From: a bacterium
GTDB taxonomy: Bacteria > Patescibacteriota > Saccharimonadia > Saccharimonadales > Saccharimonadaceae
Assembly: GCA_030427525.1 (NCBI GenBank)
Contig: JAUIBD010000007.1
Coordinates: 1 to 50,481, forward strand
Reading direction: 5' to 3'
Length of the DNA stretch: 50,481 bases
The position numbers and the translations under genes were made by a program. Under the pieces are notes generated by a model that saw only the letters and a list, made by a program, of their open reading frames with translations, had not been told where the DNA came from and ran no database searches. Positions 1-8,987 of the stretch are shown one piece after another (within the stretch, counting starts at the first letter, position 1; every line of letters begins with the position of its first letter).

Positions 1-1102
1 ATAAGCCTTTGAAATCAGCCTGGAGCGACTGTTTTTCAAACAAATTGCCACCAAACAGACGATACAGTTCACTCGGCTCAACAAAAGCTGCGAATAGCAG
101 ATAGCTGTTGGCGCATTTGGGGCAATCACCGCACCACGATAGCTGGCTATTATCATGACCTTGCCGGTAGTTCGCAACATTGCATGATGAAAATGCATGG
201 CCATACCTTTCCCATGCGTGTTCGGTGAACAGTTTCGCGATGCGTAATTCGCTATAGCCTCGTAGCGGCGACCCCACATCGATAGTCGACGCGACGTTCT
301 CGTGTACATAATCCTGAAATAATTGCTCTGCGCCCCAAGTTTTCGACCACTGGTGCGTCACCGCATAGTCGCCTATCGTTGCATGCGGCTCCTCGCCTTC
401 ATGCCCAATGCCCATCAGTATCGTGCTTTTGCCCAGCAATATGGCGTCAATCAGCGCATAGCTGAGTATGATGAATGTTACCGGCACATGGCCGTTCAGC
501 GCACCATTCTGACTTGCTTCGTGCAGTGCTGGTATGTCTATCTCACGTCGTGCCTGGCGTAGAGGGTTTGAAAAGTGCTGTAATACATCTGGCGCTGACT
601 CAACCTGAGATAAATACCATGGTGTAAATTCATGTCCTTTTTCACCCAATAGACGAGCAAGTAACAGCGAATCCTTGCCGCCACTTTGTAGCGCCATAAT
701 ACCTTCACCACTATAGTCATTTGGCTGGCTTATATTTTCTGTCGTTGGCTCGAAACGCGCAATGTCAGCGGGGTCTATGTTGTTTTCATACACGAACTGA
801 CTCAGACCACTTTGATACACAGCCGTGAAAAACGTTGCTTGCCGTGCATCTAATTCGATTGTTTTTAGTACGAGTTTTTTTGTAGGAAATGCTTTGTAGT
901 ACGATACGCCAGCGAGCACGAATGCGAGCTGTAGTGCCCTATCGAGTGCTGCCGCGTCGTAGTCATTCGCCCGCCCAAAATGCACCCGCTCTGAAAAGTA
1001 AATGGTGTCATCAAAACTATAGTGGAAGGTTGCGGTATTTGAGTCGATATCGAAAGCGTATCGCTCGAAAACAAATGTTTGGTATGGTGACTGGTAGCTC
1101 AT
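1..1102 (-). CDS. murL: MurL-like UDP-MurNAc-L-Ala-L-Glu epimerase, C-terminus cut by window edge
   Basis: An open frame of 367 codons runs from an ATG at 1102 to base 1 with no stop, so the C-terminus lies outside the window. It contains a PP-loop type ATP motif SGGKDS at about residues 140-145, the stretch GIGHEGEEPHATIGDY, and a cysteine cluster WCGDCPKCAN (Cys324, Cys327, Cys330). These fit the MurL family, which in Xanthomonas uses ATP and Mg to epimerise the terminal L-Glu of UDP-MurNAc-L-Ala-L-Glu to D-Glu, replacing glutamate racemase. The start overlaps the murD stop by four bases (ATGA), so the two are translationally coupled, and murD is exactly the expected partner. Motifs and context are seen; the epimerase activity is inferred. 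Another PP-loop enzyme is the alternative. Confidence 0.72.
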   Translation of the reverse strand, partial: MSYQSPYQTFVFERYAFDIDSNTATFHYSFDDTIYFSERVHFGRANDYDAAALDRALQLAFVLAGVSYYKAFPTKKLVLKTIELDARQATFFTAVYQSGLSQFVYENNIDPADIARFEPTTENISQPNDYSGEGIMALQSGGKDSLLLARLLGEKGHEFTPWYLSQVESAPDVLQHFSNPLRQARREIDIPALHEASQNGALNGHVPVTFIILSYALIDAILLGKSTILMGIGHEGEEPHATIGDYAVTHQWSKTWGAEQLFQDYVHENVASTIDVGSPLRGYSELRIAKLFTEHAWERYGHAFSSCNVANYRQGHDNSQLSWCGDCPKCANSYLLFAAFVEPSELYRLFGGNLFEKQSLQADFKGL

Positions 1103-2397
1103 AAACTGTTTAAGATTGCGATGAACTGCTCACCGCGCTGAGTAAAGTTTTTGAACATATCAAAGCTGGCACATGCCGGGCTCAGCACCACAACATCACC
1201 CGCACTGGCTTTGTCACTGGCATACTGCACGATTTCTTCAAAGTTTGTAGTGTCTAGCATTGTAAAACTTGTCTCGTCGGTTAATCCTGCACCTACTAGT
1301 GCATCACGTATTGCCTGTTTTGTTTGACCATAAATCACAACATGCTTTACGGTACTTTTCATGATCTCTGCGGCAAGTTCTTCAAATGACGCGCCCTTGT
1401 CGTAGCCGCCTAGCAGCAGCACTTGAGGTTCTTTATGGGCGCGTATCGCCGCGATAGCAGCAGACGGCGCAGATGAATAGCTGTCATCGAAGTATTGTAC
1501 CCCACCTACTTCTCGAATGAATTTCAAGCGGTGTGGCAAACCGGCGAAACCAGCTAAGCCGTCTTTTACGGCGCTGTGATCTTGCATGTATTCATATGCA
1601 ACCGATATTGCAGCGCAGGCATTTTCAATATTATGTTCACCAGGTATCTGCATCACGCTTGTTTCACAAATTTGTTCATCACCCTTCATGAACCAGCCAT
1701 CTTCTACATACGTCGAGTCTTCGTCTTTGACGCCATATCGTTTCGCCATCGCCTTGCCGTACATTGTGGCGGCTTGGCGGGAATAGGCGAACGTTGGGTG
1801 GTAGTACACTGTCTGGTCAGCGCTCATGAATCTTGCAATCTGCGCCTTGGCGGTAATGTATTCATCGATGCCATGATGTACATCCATATGGTCTTGCTCA
1901 ATTTTTAGTATGACTGCTGTTTGTGGCGACTTCTGGATGTCCCACAGCTGAAAACTACTCAGCTCGAATACCACAATATCGGTGGGTTCAATCTTTTCAA
2001 GTTCACCTAACGCTGGCACGCCAATGTTACCAACAAGATGTACGGTTTTTCCTGCTGCACGTAGAATGCTGGAAATCAAACTACAGGTAGTGCCCTTTCC
2101 CTTGGTACCTGTAACGCCGATTATAGGCGCTGGACATTTTGCGAAAAACTCATTCGTCGAGCTCCATACCTTGCCATTCGTCACGATTTTATCAGGACGC
2201 AAGCTAGCCGTACGCACTACCAGGTCGAAATCTGCCAATTTTGAAAATGCACCTTCACCTAAAATGGTTGCCGCGTCTTTTGGTATATCAACAAGCTCTT
2301 CACGTTCGTCAACAATAGTTAAACTATTTTCGAGCGTATTCCAGTACGTGTAGTTTGCTTTGCCCTCTGCCCCATACCCAGCGATAGCGATTTTCAT
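1099..2397 (-). CDS. murD: UDP-N-acetylmuramoyl-L-alanine--glutamate ligase (MurD or MurD2 type)
   Basis: A 432-residue Mur ligase of normal length. The N-terminus has the Rossmann-like start IAIAGYGAEGKA, followed by the ATP loop GVTGTKGKGTT (residues 94-104), the central-domain stretch KIEQDHMDVHHG and the C-terminal PHRLKF and DDSYSSAPSA motifs. It acts in the cytoplasm, adding glutamate to UDP-MurNAc-L-Ala. Because the next gene looks like murL, the substrate may be L-Glu, as in Xanthomonas MurD2, rather than D-Glu; the sequence alone does not decide this. It lies 3 bp after the M16 peptidase gene and overlaps murL by 4 bp, in the secA operon. It ends with TGA, one sign that the standard code is used. 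Confidence 0.93.
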   Translation of the reverse strand: MKIAIAGYGAEGKANYTYWNTLENSLTIVDEREELVDIPKDAATILGEGAFSKLADFDLVVRTASLRPDKIVTNGKVWSSTNEFFAKCPAPIIGVTGTKGKGTTCSLISSILRAAGKTVHLVGNIGVPALGELEKIEPTDIVVFELSSFQLWDIQKSPQTAVILKIEQDHMDVHHGIDEYITAKAQIARFMSADQTVYYHPTFAYSRQAATMYGKAMAKRYGVKDEDSTYVEDGWFMKGDEQICETSVMQIPGEHNIENACAAISVAYEYMQDHSAVKDGLAGFAGLPHRLKFIREVGGVQYFDDSYSSAPSAAIAAIRAHKEPQVLLLGGYDKGASFEELAAEIMKSTVKHVVIYGQTKQAIRDALVGAGLTDETSFTMLDTTNFEEIVQYASDKASAGDVVVLSPACASFDMFKNFTQRGEQFIAILNSL

Positions 2398-2400
2398 GCT

Positions 2401-3687
2401 TTAACTCCCTTGAAACAGTGGTTCAAGTTTTTCAGATAGATCTGTGATATGCTCTTTATCTCCACTACTCACACCAGCCAGCACCCACGTATTGTGCGCA
2501 ATGAAGCTTTCGGCAGTTGTTTTCATGAGGTCACGCGTAATTTTCATGATATCTTGCGGCGCACGGTTGTAATCTTTCACTACACCGTCGGCAAAGTAGC
2601 GATTGGTATAGAAGTTGCTAATTTGCGCCACTGTTTGTGCGCCCATCTGGTGCCTTCCCAGTGCGTAACTTTTCGCAGCATCTAGTTCTTTCTCAGTAAT
2701 TTTTCCATCGAGCACGGCTTGAATCTCGCGCACAATAATGTCGAATAGCGGTTTGGCGGTGTCCAGATTTACTTGACCACCAAAGTCCCAGCTACTGTCG
2801 TGAAAGCCTGCTGACGTGTCGGAGAACACGTGATACGCCAGGCCTTTTTGTCTGGCCGCACCGTAAATACGCGAGTGCATCGTGCCGGTCAGAATATGAT
2901 CCAGCGCATCCATGGCATCGCTTTCTTCATCGCTAATTTCGCGCGGCACCATAAGGCTCAGGCCAAAGGTCAAGTTGCTGGCTTCTTTACGACGTATCAA
3001 TGTTGGATTACCGCTCGAAAGTTCATCACGCGGTACCGCAAAACGCTCGCCTGATTTCAACTCCCAGCTTTCCAGCTGGCGAATAATCTCGCTGCGTCGG
3101 CCATGTAGTTTACCCGAAATAACAAAGCGCATATTGTGAGCGGTATGCGTACGGCGGTAGTGCTCTTTAATATCTGCTAATGTCACATTGTGAATTGTCT
3201 GAAGGCGCTGCCAAAATGTCAGGGTGTCCTCACCCAATAGCTGCTGAATCTTGGGCCATAGTACGCGGTTGTGATTGTTTAAAAAGCCAGTCAGCTCGCT
3301 TTTTACATTGCCCTTCTCTGCCTCAAGTTCTTCTTCATTGAATCGAGGCTGACAAATTGCTAGTTGCTGCAGTTTTAAAATTCGCTCCCATTCGAAATCG
3401 GCGCAATCTGCCACATATACCATAGAAAGATCGCTGGTATACGCATTATGGTAGGCGCCATTTTTCGTAAACTCTGCCTCGTATTCATGTTCACTTTTGA
3501 AACCAGCGTTGGCACCAAAGGCCATGTGCTCCATGATATGGGCTGTTTCATAAATATCTTTGTGCTTTACATAACGATTACCCGCACGAAACTGAAACTG
3601 AAAACTCATTACGGTGGCGCCAGGGACATTAATCAAAAGTCCACTCGCCCCGTTTTTCAATTTTACTTCTTGTACGGTGTGATTCAT
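2401..3687 (-). CDS. M16 family zinc peptidase (insulinase/processing-peptidase type)
   Basis: This 428-residue protein has the inverted zinc motif of M16 peptidases, HIMEH (His50, Glu53, His54), and a third-ligand glutamate near residue 131 in the stretch EAEKGNVKSEL, at the spacing expected for a catalytically active member. The N-terminal M16 domain is followed by a second M16 C-terminal domain around residues 180-360. There is no signal peptide, so it probably acts in the cytoplasm on peptides or small proteins. It sits 24 bp downstream of secA and 3 bp upstream of murD in one transcription unit. The upstream Shine-Dalgarno is weak, consistent with coupling. The substrate cannot be told from sequence. 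Confidence 0.88.
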   Translation of the reverse strand: MNHTVQEVKLKNGASGLLINVPGATVMSFQFQFRAGNRYVKHKDIYETAHIMEHMAFGANAGFKSEHEYEAEFTKNGAYHNAYTSDLSMVYVADCADFEWERILKLQQLAICQPRFNEEELEAEKGNVKSELTGFLNNHNRVLWPKIQQLLGEDTLTFWQRLQTIHNVTLADIKEHYRRTHTAHNMRFVISGKLHGRRSEIIRQLESWELKSGERFAVPRDELSSGNPTLIRRKEASNLTFGLSLMVPREISDEESDAMDALDHILTGTMHSRIYGAARQKGLAYHVFSDTSAGFHDSSWDFGGQVNLDTAKPLFDIIVREIQAVLDGKITEKELDAAKSYALGRHQMGAQTVAQISNFYTNRYFADGVVKDYNRAPQDIMKITRDLMKTTAESFIAHNTWVLAGVSSGDKEHITDLSEKLEPLFQGS

Positions 3688-3711
3688 GTGGTGTCTGCTT
3701 TCTAACCTACG

Positions 3712-6342
3712 TTACTTACGGCCTTTTTTGCGATTTTGTCGCTGGGCTTTTTTCTTCTTGCGAGCCGTGTTTTTTACACGATTTGCTTCGCTGTTGCTCT
3801 TCATTTTGGTTACCTTGAAATCTTCATCGCGATTAACTTCACCCACACCCAGTTCGTTCACACCGCGCTCGACTGAGCTTTCAGCTAGCCGTGTTAGTTC
3901 AGTGTCGTGGTGTTCTTCTTCCTCTGCTATCGCATCATGTTTATGCACGTGCATCACAGCACGAAGCACTTCATCGCGCAGCGTCTGTTGCAAGCTATCA
4001 AACAACTTTTGTGATTCAGACCGATATTCGACGAGCGGGTCACGTTGACCAACACTACGCCAGTGGATACCATCTCGAAGATGCTGCATGTTCTCTAGGT
4101 GCTGCATCCATAATGTATCAAGCACCTGCAAATATACGTCACGCTCAACTTTGCGTAGCATCTCTGTTTCAATTTCTTTTTCTTTGTCAGCATATAGACT
4201 GTCTGCCAGCTTTTTAGCAGCCTCGAATCGTGCTTTGTCTTTCTTCTCTTCACCAATTTTTTCTAGCTTTTTCTTGTCTACTGGGAATACGGTGCTAAAT
4301 TCATCATAGAATTTTGGATTGTTCTTGGCAGGTAGTGCAGTAATTTCGCGAATTTTTTCTTCAATTAGCCGTTCAATTTCGTACTTGATATCACCACCTT
4401 CAAGAATCTTGCGGCGCATCATATAGACAACACGACGATGTCGGTTTATCACGTTGTCGTACTGAACAACATTTTTACGGGTGTCAAAGTTGTAGCCCTC
4501 AACACGTTTCTGCGCAGCCTCGAGTGTTTTCGATACGGCACGGTTTTGAATTGGTGTGTCCTCGTCCACACCCAAACGATCCATGAGTCCTGCAATGCGA
4601 TCACCCTGGAAAATACGCATCAAATCATCTTCGGTAGATACGAAGAACTGTGTTTCACCGGGGTCACCCTGCCTACCACCTCGTCCACGCAGCTGGTTGT
4701 CGATTCGTCGAGATTCGTGTCGCTCCGAGCCGATCACAACAAGCCCACCAAGTTCTTTTACACCCTTCCCCAGCTTAATGTCAGTTCCACGACCAGCAAT
4801 GTTGGTTGCGAGTGTAATCGCACCTTTTTCACCAGCTTTTTCAACAATGGCCGCTTCACGCTCGTTGTTCTTAGCATTCAAGATTTCATAGGGAATCTTT
4901 TCCTTATCAAGCCACGCAGCAATCAATTCGTTTTTAGCAATGCTAGCTGAACCCACAAGTACTGGACGACCAGCTTTGTGGTGCTCTTTAATTACATCAG
5001 CAACGGCCTTTAGCTTGCCTTTTTCAGTCTTGAAAATAAGGTCTTCCTTGTCGTTACGCACTACAGGACGGTTTGGTGGAATTTGAATCACGTCCAAGCT
5101 GTAAATTTGCTGGAACTCTTCTGCCTCGGTAAATGCAGTACCCGTCATACCAGATAGTTTGTTGTACAAGCGGAAATAGTTCTGGAATGATACCGTGGCC
5201 AGCGTCATGCTTTCTTCTAGCACCTTTACGTTTTCTTTGGCTTCAATTGCCTGGTGCAGACCTTCATTATAGCGACGACCCTGCATCAATCGGCCCGTGT
5301 GCTCGTCTACAATCACCACTTCACCTTGGTTGGTTACCACATAATCCTTGTCGCGCTTGAAGATGGTCTGCGCCTTCAACGCTTGATCCATGTGATAGAC
5401 AGTACGTACATATTCTGGTGTGAACAAGTTTTTTATGCCCAACATTTTTTGCACTTTTTCTACACCAACATCACTCAGTGCCACGCTGCGGCGCTTTTCG
5501 TCCAAAATATAGTCTTCCTCTGTAAGTTTGGCAGCTACTTTCGCGAATTGGTAGTAGCTTTCAGGGTTCTCTGCTGCGGGCGCCGAGATAATCAGCGGTG
5601 TTCGTGCTTCGTCAATGAGAATTGAGTCCACTTCGTCGACAATTGCATAGTTAAGCTCGCGCTGACGCAGTAACTCAGCATCATCAACCATATTATCTCG
5701 TAGGTAGTCAAAGCCAAATTCGTTGTTGGTACCGTACGTCACATCCGCTGCATACGCTTCCTTACGCGTGCACGGGCGCAATTTGCGCATACGTGAGTCA
5801 TCATGTGCTTCATTGTCATACTGCTTGTCGTACAAGAAGCTGGCCTCATTGATAATTACACCAACAGAAAGACCCAAGAAATCATACAACTCACCCATCC
5901 AACCCGCGTCACGCTGTGCTAGGTAGTCGTTTACCGTCACTACATGCACGCCTTTGCCTTCCAGCGCGTTTAGGTATACAGGCAGGGTCGCCACCAATGT
6001 TTTACCTTCACCAGTCTTCATCTCGGCCACGTTGCCGTCGTGCAACGCCATACCACCAATCAACTGCACATCGAAGTGGCGCATACCCAGCACACGATCG
6101 CTGGCTTCACGTACCAATGCGAATGCATCTGGTAGAATTTCGTCGAGCTTTGTGCCCTTTTTTGCTAGCCTTTTCTTCAGAACCTCGGTTTGCTTCGGCA
6201 AGTCCGTTTTCTTCATTTTTTTATATTTGTCTTCAAGTTCGTTGATCGATTTTACTTTTTTCTCGAGCCCACGAACAATTCGTTTCTGTGGATCACCAAA
6301 AATCTTTGTTAGAACCTTTTGCCTATTCAACCTTGCAGCCAT
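3712..6342 (-). CDS. secA: Preprotein translocase ATPase SecA
   Basis: An 876-residue SecA, the motor that drives unfolded preproteins through SecYEG at the inner face of the membrane. The Walker A motif GEGKT is at residues 111-115, followed by the DEAD-type stretch VDEVDSILIDEARTPL, the SGMTGTA motif and the helicase motif VIGSERHESRRIDNQLRGR. The C-terminus is rich in lysine and arginine (ARKKKKAQRQNRKKGRK) and lacks the cysteine-rich zinc tail that binds SecB in many bacteria. ATG 6342 is preceded by a good AGGAG. A consensus -10 at 6382-6387 and the hpf terminator just upstream show that it heads its own operon with the M16 peptidase, murD and murL genes. Confidence 0.97.
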   Translation of the reverse strand: MAARLNRQKVLTKIFGDPQKRIVRGLEKKVKSINELEDKYKKMKKTDLPKQTEVLKKRLAKKGTKLDEILPDAFALVREASDRVLGMRHFDVQLIGGMALHDGNVAEMKTGEGKTLVATLPVYLNALEGKGVHVVTVNDYLAQRDAGWMGELYDFLGLSVGVIINEASFLYDKQYDNEAHDDSRMRKLRPCTRKEAYAADVTYGTNNEFGFDYLRDNMVDDAELLRQRELNYAIVDEVDSILIDEARTPLIISAPAAENPESYYQFAKVAAKLTEEDYILDEKRRSVALSDVGVEKVQKMLGIKNLFTPEYVRTVYHMDQALKAQTIFKRDKDYVVTNQGEVVIVDEHTGRLMQGRRYNEGLHQAIEAKENVKVLEESMTLATVSFQNYFRLYNKLSGMTGTAFTEAEEFQQIYSLDVIQIPPNRPVVRNDKEDLIFKTEKGKLKAVADVIKEHHKAGRPVLVGSASIAKNELIAAWLDKEKIPYEILNAKNNEREAAIVEKAGEKGAITLATNIAGRGTDIKLGKGVKELGGLVVIGSERHESRRIDNQLRGRGGRQGDPGETQFFVSTEDDLMRIFQGDRIAGLMDRLGVDEDTPIQNRAVSKTLEAAQKRVEGYNFDTRKNVVQYDNVINRHRRVVYMMRRKILEGGDIKYEIERLIEEKIREITALPAKNNPKFYDEFSTVFPVDKKKLEKIGEEKKDKARFEAAKKLADSLYADKEKEIETEMLRKVERDVYLQVLDTLWMQHLENMQHLRDGIHWRSVGQRDPLVEYRSESQKLFDSLQQTLRDEVLRAVMHVHKHDAIAEEEEHHDTELTRLAESSVERGVNELGVGEVNRDEDFKVTKMKSNSEANRVKNTARKKKKAQRQNRKKGRK

Positions 6343-6381
6343 GTATTTACTACTCCTGAAATTCTATTGGAAACTCATACT

Positions 6382-6387
6382 ATTATA
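6382..6387 (-). promoter_or_regulatory. -10 box of secA operon
   Basis: A perfect TATAAT on the minus strand lies about 40 bases before the secA start, giving a leader of roughly 33 nt that includes the AGGAG site. The -35 position is only a T-run, so the promoter strength is uncertain. Confidence 0.6.
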
Positions 6388-6406
6388 CGCTTTTTTACTG
6401 CTATAA

Positions 6407-6437
6407 AAAAGAGGTGACGCTATATTTCACCTCTTTT
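6407..6437 (-). terminator. Rho-independent terminator after hpf
   Basis: An 11-bp perfect stem (6407-6417 with 6427-6437) and a 9-nt loop are followed on the minus strand by a run of six T. It begins 13 bases after the hpf stop codon and separates hpf from the secA operon. Confidence 0.88.
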
Positions 6438-6449
6438 ATGCAATGTTGC

Positions 6450-6824
6450 TTATTGTTCGCGCGCGTAACTGCGTTTAAATTTGCTTAGCGCAGCGCGTGT
6501 TTTGCCAATATGTCCAATGTGAGTTTCTTTGTACTTGCGTAGTTGGTTGGCTAATTTTGCCTCTACTATATCAACGGCAGCAAGTGCGTTCATGGTGGAA
6601 TCTTTAGCCGTAAGTTGTTTGTCTGGCACATACAAGACCACTTCTGCCTCATATTTGTTGCCATGGCTACGATTTACTTCCTTTAAAATAACCTCAGCTG
6701 ACACGCTTTTTCGTGCGTGTCGAGGTAAAAACCTATCGAGCCGTCCAATCTTTTTCATCACATATTTTTTTGTGGTGTCATCCAGATCAAATCTGACACC
6801 TGTAACGTTGATGGATTGAATCAT
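6450..6824 (-). CDS. hpf: Ribosome hibernation promoting factor (HPF/RaiA family)
   Basis: A 124-residue protein with the beta-alpha-beta-beta-beta-alpha pattern of HPF/YfiA: an N-terminal VTGVRFDLDDTTKKYV strand-helix, then KIGRLDRFLP and the second helix DSTMNALAAVDIVEAKLANQLRKYKE. The family binds the 30S decoding centre and stops translation in stationary phase. The length is that of the short or medium form with a basic tail, not the long dimerising form. It is monocistronic: its own promoter at 6866-6894, a strong Shine-Dalgarno (GGAGGG) before ATG 6824, and a terminator right after the stop. In many genomes hpf is near secA, which agrees with the neighbourhood here. Confidence 0.93.
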   Translation of the reverse strand: MIQSINVTGVRFDLDDTTKKYVMKKIGRLDRFLPRHARKSVSAEVILKEVNRSHGNKYEAEVVLYVPDKQLTAKDSTMNALAAVDIVEAKLANQLRKYKETHIGHIGKTRAALSKFKRSYAREQ

Positions 6825-6865
6825 GTACCCTCCTTTATAAAGTAGTTAAAGGATTCTGTACTCCT

Positions 6866-6894
6866 ATTATACCACCATTATTCGCCAGTGTCTT
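6866..6894 (-). promoter_or_regulatory. Promoter of hpf (AAGACA-N17-TATAAT)
   Basis: On the minus strand a consensus -10 TATAAT (6866-6871) is 17 bp from AAGACA (6889-6894). The -35 falls inside the end of the upstream gene. The predicted leader is about 36 nt and carries the GGAGGG ribosome site, unlike the leaderless genes nearby. Confidence 0.65.
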
Positions 6895-7618
6895 GCAGAT
6901 ACAGCTCGTGATAACGCGCGCTAATCGTCGGTGCATTTTCTTCTATTGCCTCGAACATATGCGCATGCATCCATATGGCGCCATGCTCTCCCAGCCAACC
7001 ATCTGATAATACATGGTTTATTACTCTGTCTACATCTGCATGATGTTCGACTGCATATTGTGCGAACTGTGCGGTGAGTTCATAGACATCGTTAGCGTCT
7101 AACGCAAACGTTTCAAATACGTCCAGGGCTTCAACGATACGCCACTGTACTTCAGTTTGGTCAACATCGGGGTTATTGTAGTTGATTTCTTCTAGCAATA
7201 CTCGTGGCAGCGCATAGCCTGCAAGTGTACCAATTGGCGACATTGACTCAAAATAATCGTCCGGGATTGAAAGAGCATCCCAGTCTCTCATTATGTCTCT
7301 ATCCGAGACTTCTCGCTCGACAGGACTTTCCAGCTGCTCAGCTAAGTCTGTATTAACTTCTCGTACCGACTCAAGCATCTGTCGATACCAAAAGCTTACC
7401 TCTCCGTAGCGGTCAATCATAGCCTCGAATCCACGTCCCGGAGCAGCATTCGTAGGATCTGTGAGACGCTCAACGACCGGACAACCAGCCGCCCAGCCCA
7501 AGGATCGAGCTAAGTCTCGCCCTTCTAGCTGATCGAGCCCTTCCCTGCCAACGTGCGTAAAAAACTCACCATGGCCAAACTTGCCTGGCGTAAGGAGTGG
7601 GTTCTTTTGAGCACTCAT
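6878..7618 (-). CDS. Hypothetical protein, 246 aa, leaderless
   Basis: I do not recognise this family. The protein is acidic, rich in aromatic residues and predicted mostly helical, with no signal peptide, membrane segment or known motif; a start of MSAQKNPLLTPGKFGHG leads into the stretch GREGLDQLEGRDLARSLGW. An in-frame ATG at 7636 would give 252 residues, but it lies upstream of the -10 box (7627-7632) and would not be transcribed, so ATG 7618 is chosen. That codon is 8 nt after the -10, so the mRNA should start at or next to it without a Shine-Dalgarno. It follows serS by 37 bp but has its own promoter. It may be a lineage-specific cytoplasmic protein. Confidence 0.8.
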   Translation of the reverse strand: MSAQKNPLLTPGKFGHGEFFTHVGREGLDQLEGRDLARSLGWAAGCPVVERLTDPTNAAPGRGFEAMIDRYGEVSFWYRQMLESVREVNTDLAEQLESPVEREVSDRDIMRDWDALSIPDDYFESMSPIGTLAGYALPRVLLEEINYNNPDVDQTEVQWRIVEALDVFETFALDANDVYELTAQFAQYAVEHHADVDRVINHVLSDGWLGEHGAIWMHAHMFEAIEENAPTISARYHELYLQDTGE

Positions 7619-7626
7619 ATTTAAAT

Positions 7627-7655
7627 ATATTATCACAAAATACTAAAAAAGTCAA
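7627..7655 (-). promoter_or_regulatory. Leaderless promoter TTGACT-N17-TAATAT
   Basis: The -35 TTGACT (7650-7655) and -10 TAATAT (7627-7632) are 17 bp apart on the minus strand. Eight bases separate the -10 from ATG 7618, so +1 should fall at or next to the start codon. The -35 abuts the serS stop codon. Confidence 0.75.
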
Positions 7656-8951
7656 CTAGAGCTTGTCTCGTCCACCGAGATATGGCTTCAGCGCTTCTGG
7701 CACCCGCACATCACCCTCTGCAGTTTGATTATTCTCGAGGATACCTATTAGTGGTCGTTGGCTAAACGCCGTTGCGTCGTTTGTGTGCGCAAGTTCTAGC
7801 GTGCCATCTTCACGTCGAACGCGCGTTTTCATAGCACGTGTTTGATAATCACCAATATAATCCGCAGTATGCGTTTCACGATATTGGTTTTGCGACGGAA
7901 GCCATACCTCTATGTCTACACCTTTCGCATTTGGCCGCCCAATGTCAGCCGTACACTTTTCCAGCACATGGTATGGCAGCCCAAGTTGTTGCATAAGGTA
8001 TTCTTGAATAGCAACCAGTAGTATATGTTCGTCATAGCTCGTTTCAGCAGTCGTAAAACACTCCATCTCGAGTTTGTTAAATTGATGCAATCTGAAAAAG
8101 CCTTCCGTATCTTTACCATAGGTGCCTGCTTCGCGGCGGAATGCCGTAGTGTAGCCAACATAGCGTATTGGCAGGTCTACTTCGTCTAAAATTTCGTCCA
8201 TATAAATCGGAGAGATCGTATGTTCAGCACTGGCATTTAGCCACAAATCTTCATCTTCAATCTTGTATGTCTGTTCCTGACGGTTCAAACGACCTGTCGC
8301 TTCGAATACCGCCTGTTTCGCCACGGCTGGTGGCAAAATGGGTGTAAACGGACTTGCTTTGAGGTTCAGGTTGTTTTCTTTTATCAGCTTTTCAATAATA
8401 GACGCATTAGTCAGCACATTCATACCAAATTGCCATAACGCCATTTCAAGTAACACCAAGTCACCTTTTGTGTAGACAAACCTTGCGCCAGCTATCTTTG
8501 CCCCGCGTTCTTTGTCGAGCCAACCTTTTGCTTCAGCTATTTCCGCGTGGTTTTTTGGCTTAAAATCAAAGCTTGGCTTTTCGCCCCATACACGAATTTC
8601 CACATTTTCGTCTTCGGTTGCACCTACGGGTACCTCGTCTAACGCGACATTTGGCACCGCCTTCAGCTGAGCAATAAATTCTTCTTCCGTGGCGTTCAGA
8701 TATTTCTCGCGCTCTGCCAGTTCAATCTTAATCTGCTTACCTTCATCAATCGTCGCTTGGTCTGGCTTACCGCCTTTCATCTTGGCCGCGTTTGCGTTGC
8801 GCTTTTCACGTAGCTCTTCTACCTGTTGCTGCAAACTACGACGCTCGTCGTCCACCTTCAAAAGATCAGCTATCGAAATATCATAGCCTTTTTGCTTAGT
8901 CGACTCTTGAACTCGATCGGCATGTTCCCGAATAAAACGAATATCTAGCAT
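7656..8951 (-). CDS. serS: Seryl-tRNA synthetase
   Basis: A 431-residue class II synthetase of the usual length. Residues about 25-105 form the antiparallel coiled-coil arm that grips the tRNA extra arm (rich in E, K, Q and R). The catalytic core shows motif 2 as TAFRREAGTYGKDTEGFFRLHQF and motif 3 in AFSQRPLIGILENNQT. It charges tRNA-Ser with serine in the cytoplasm. ATG 8951 is preceded by a perfect TATAAT ending 10 nt upstream and has no Shine-Dalgarno, so the mRNA leader should be only a few bases long. Its stop is followed by the promoter of the next gene. Confidence 0.97.
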   Translation of the reverse strand: MLDIRFIREHADRVQESTKQKGYDISIADLLKVDDERRSLQQQVEELREKRNANAAKMKGGKPDQATIDEGKQIKIELAEREKYLNATEEEFIAQLKAVPNVALDEVPVGATEDENVEIRVWGEKPSFDFKPKNHAEIAEAKGWLDKERGAKIAGARFVYTKGDLVLLEMALWQFGMNVLTNASIIEKLIKENNLNLKASPFTPILPPAVAKQAVFEATGRLNRQEQTYKIEDEDLWLNASAEHTISPIYMDEILDEVDLPIRYVGYTTAFRREAGTYGKDTEGFFRLHQFNKLEMECFTTAETSYDEHILLVAIQEYLMQQLGLPYHVLEKCTADIGRPNAKGVDIEVWLPSQNQYRETHTADYIGDYQTRAMKTRVRREDGTLELAHTNDATAFSQRPLIGILENNQTAEGDVRVPEALKPYLGGRDKL

Positions 8952-8961
8952 GGTGTTTTAC

Positions 8962-8967
8962 ATTATA
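8962..8967 (-). promoter_or_regulatory. -10 box of serS, near-leaderless
   Basis: Minus-strand TATAAT ends 10 nt before the serS ATG. The base at +1 would be about 4 nt before the start codon. The -35 candidate (TAGCCT) is poor. Confidence 0.6.
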
Positions 8968-8987
8968 GCCCAAATCTTATATGAAGG

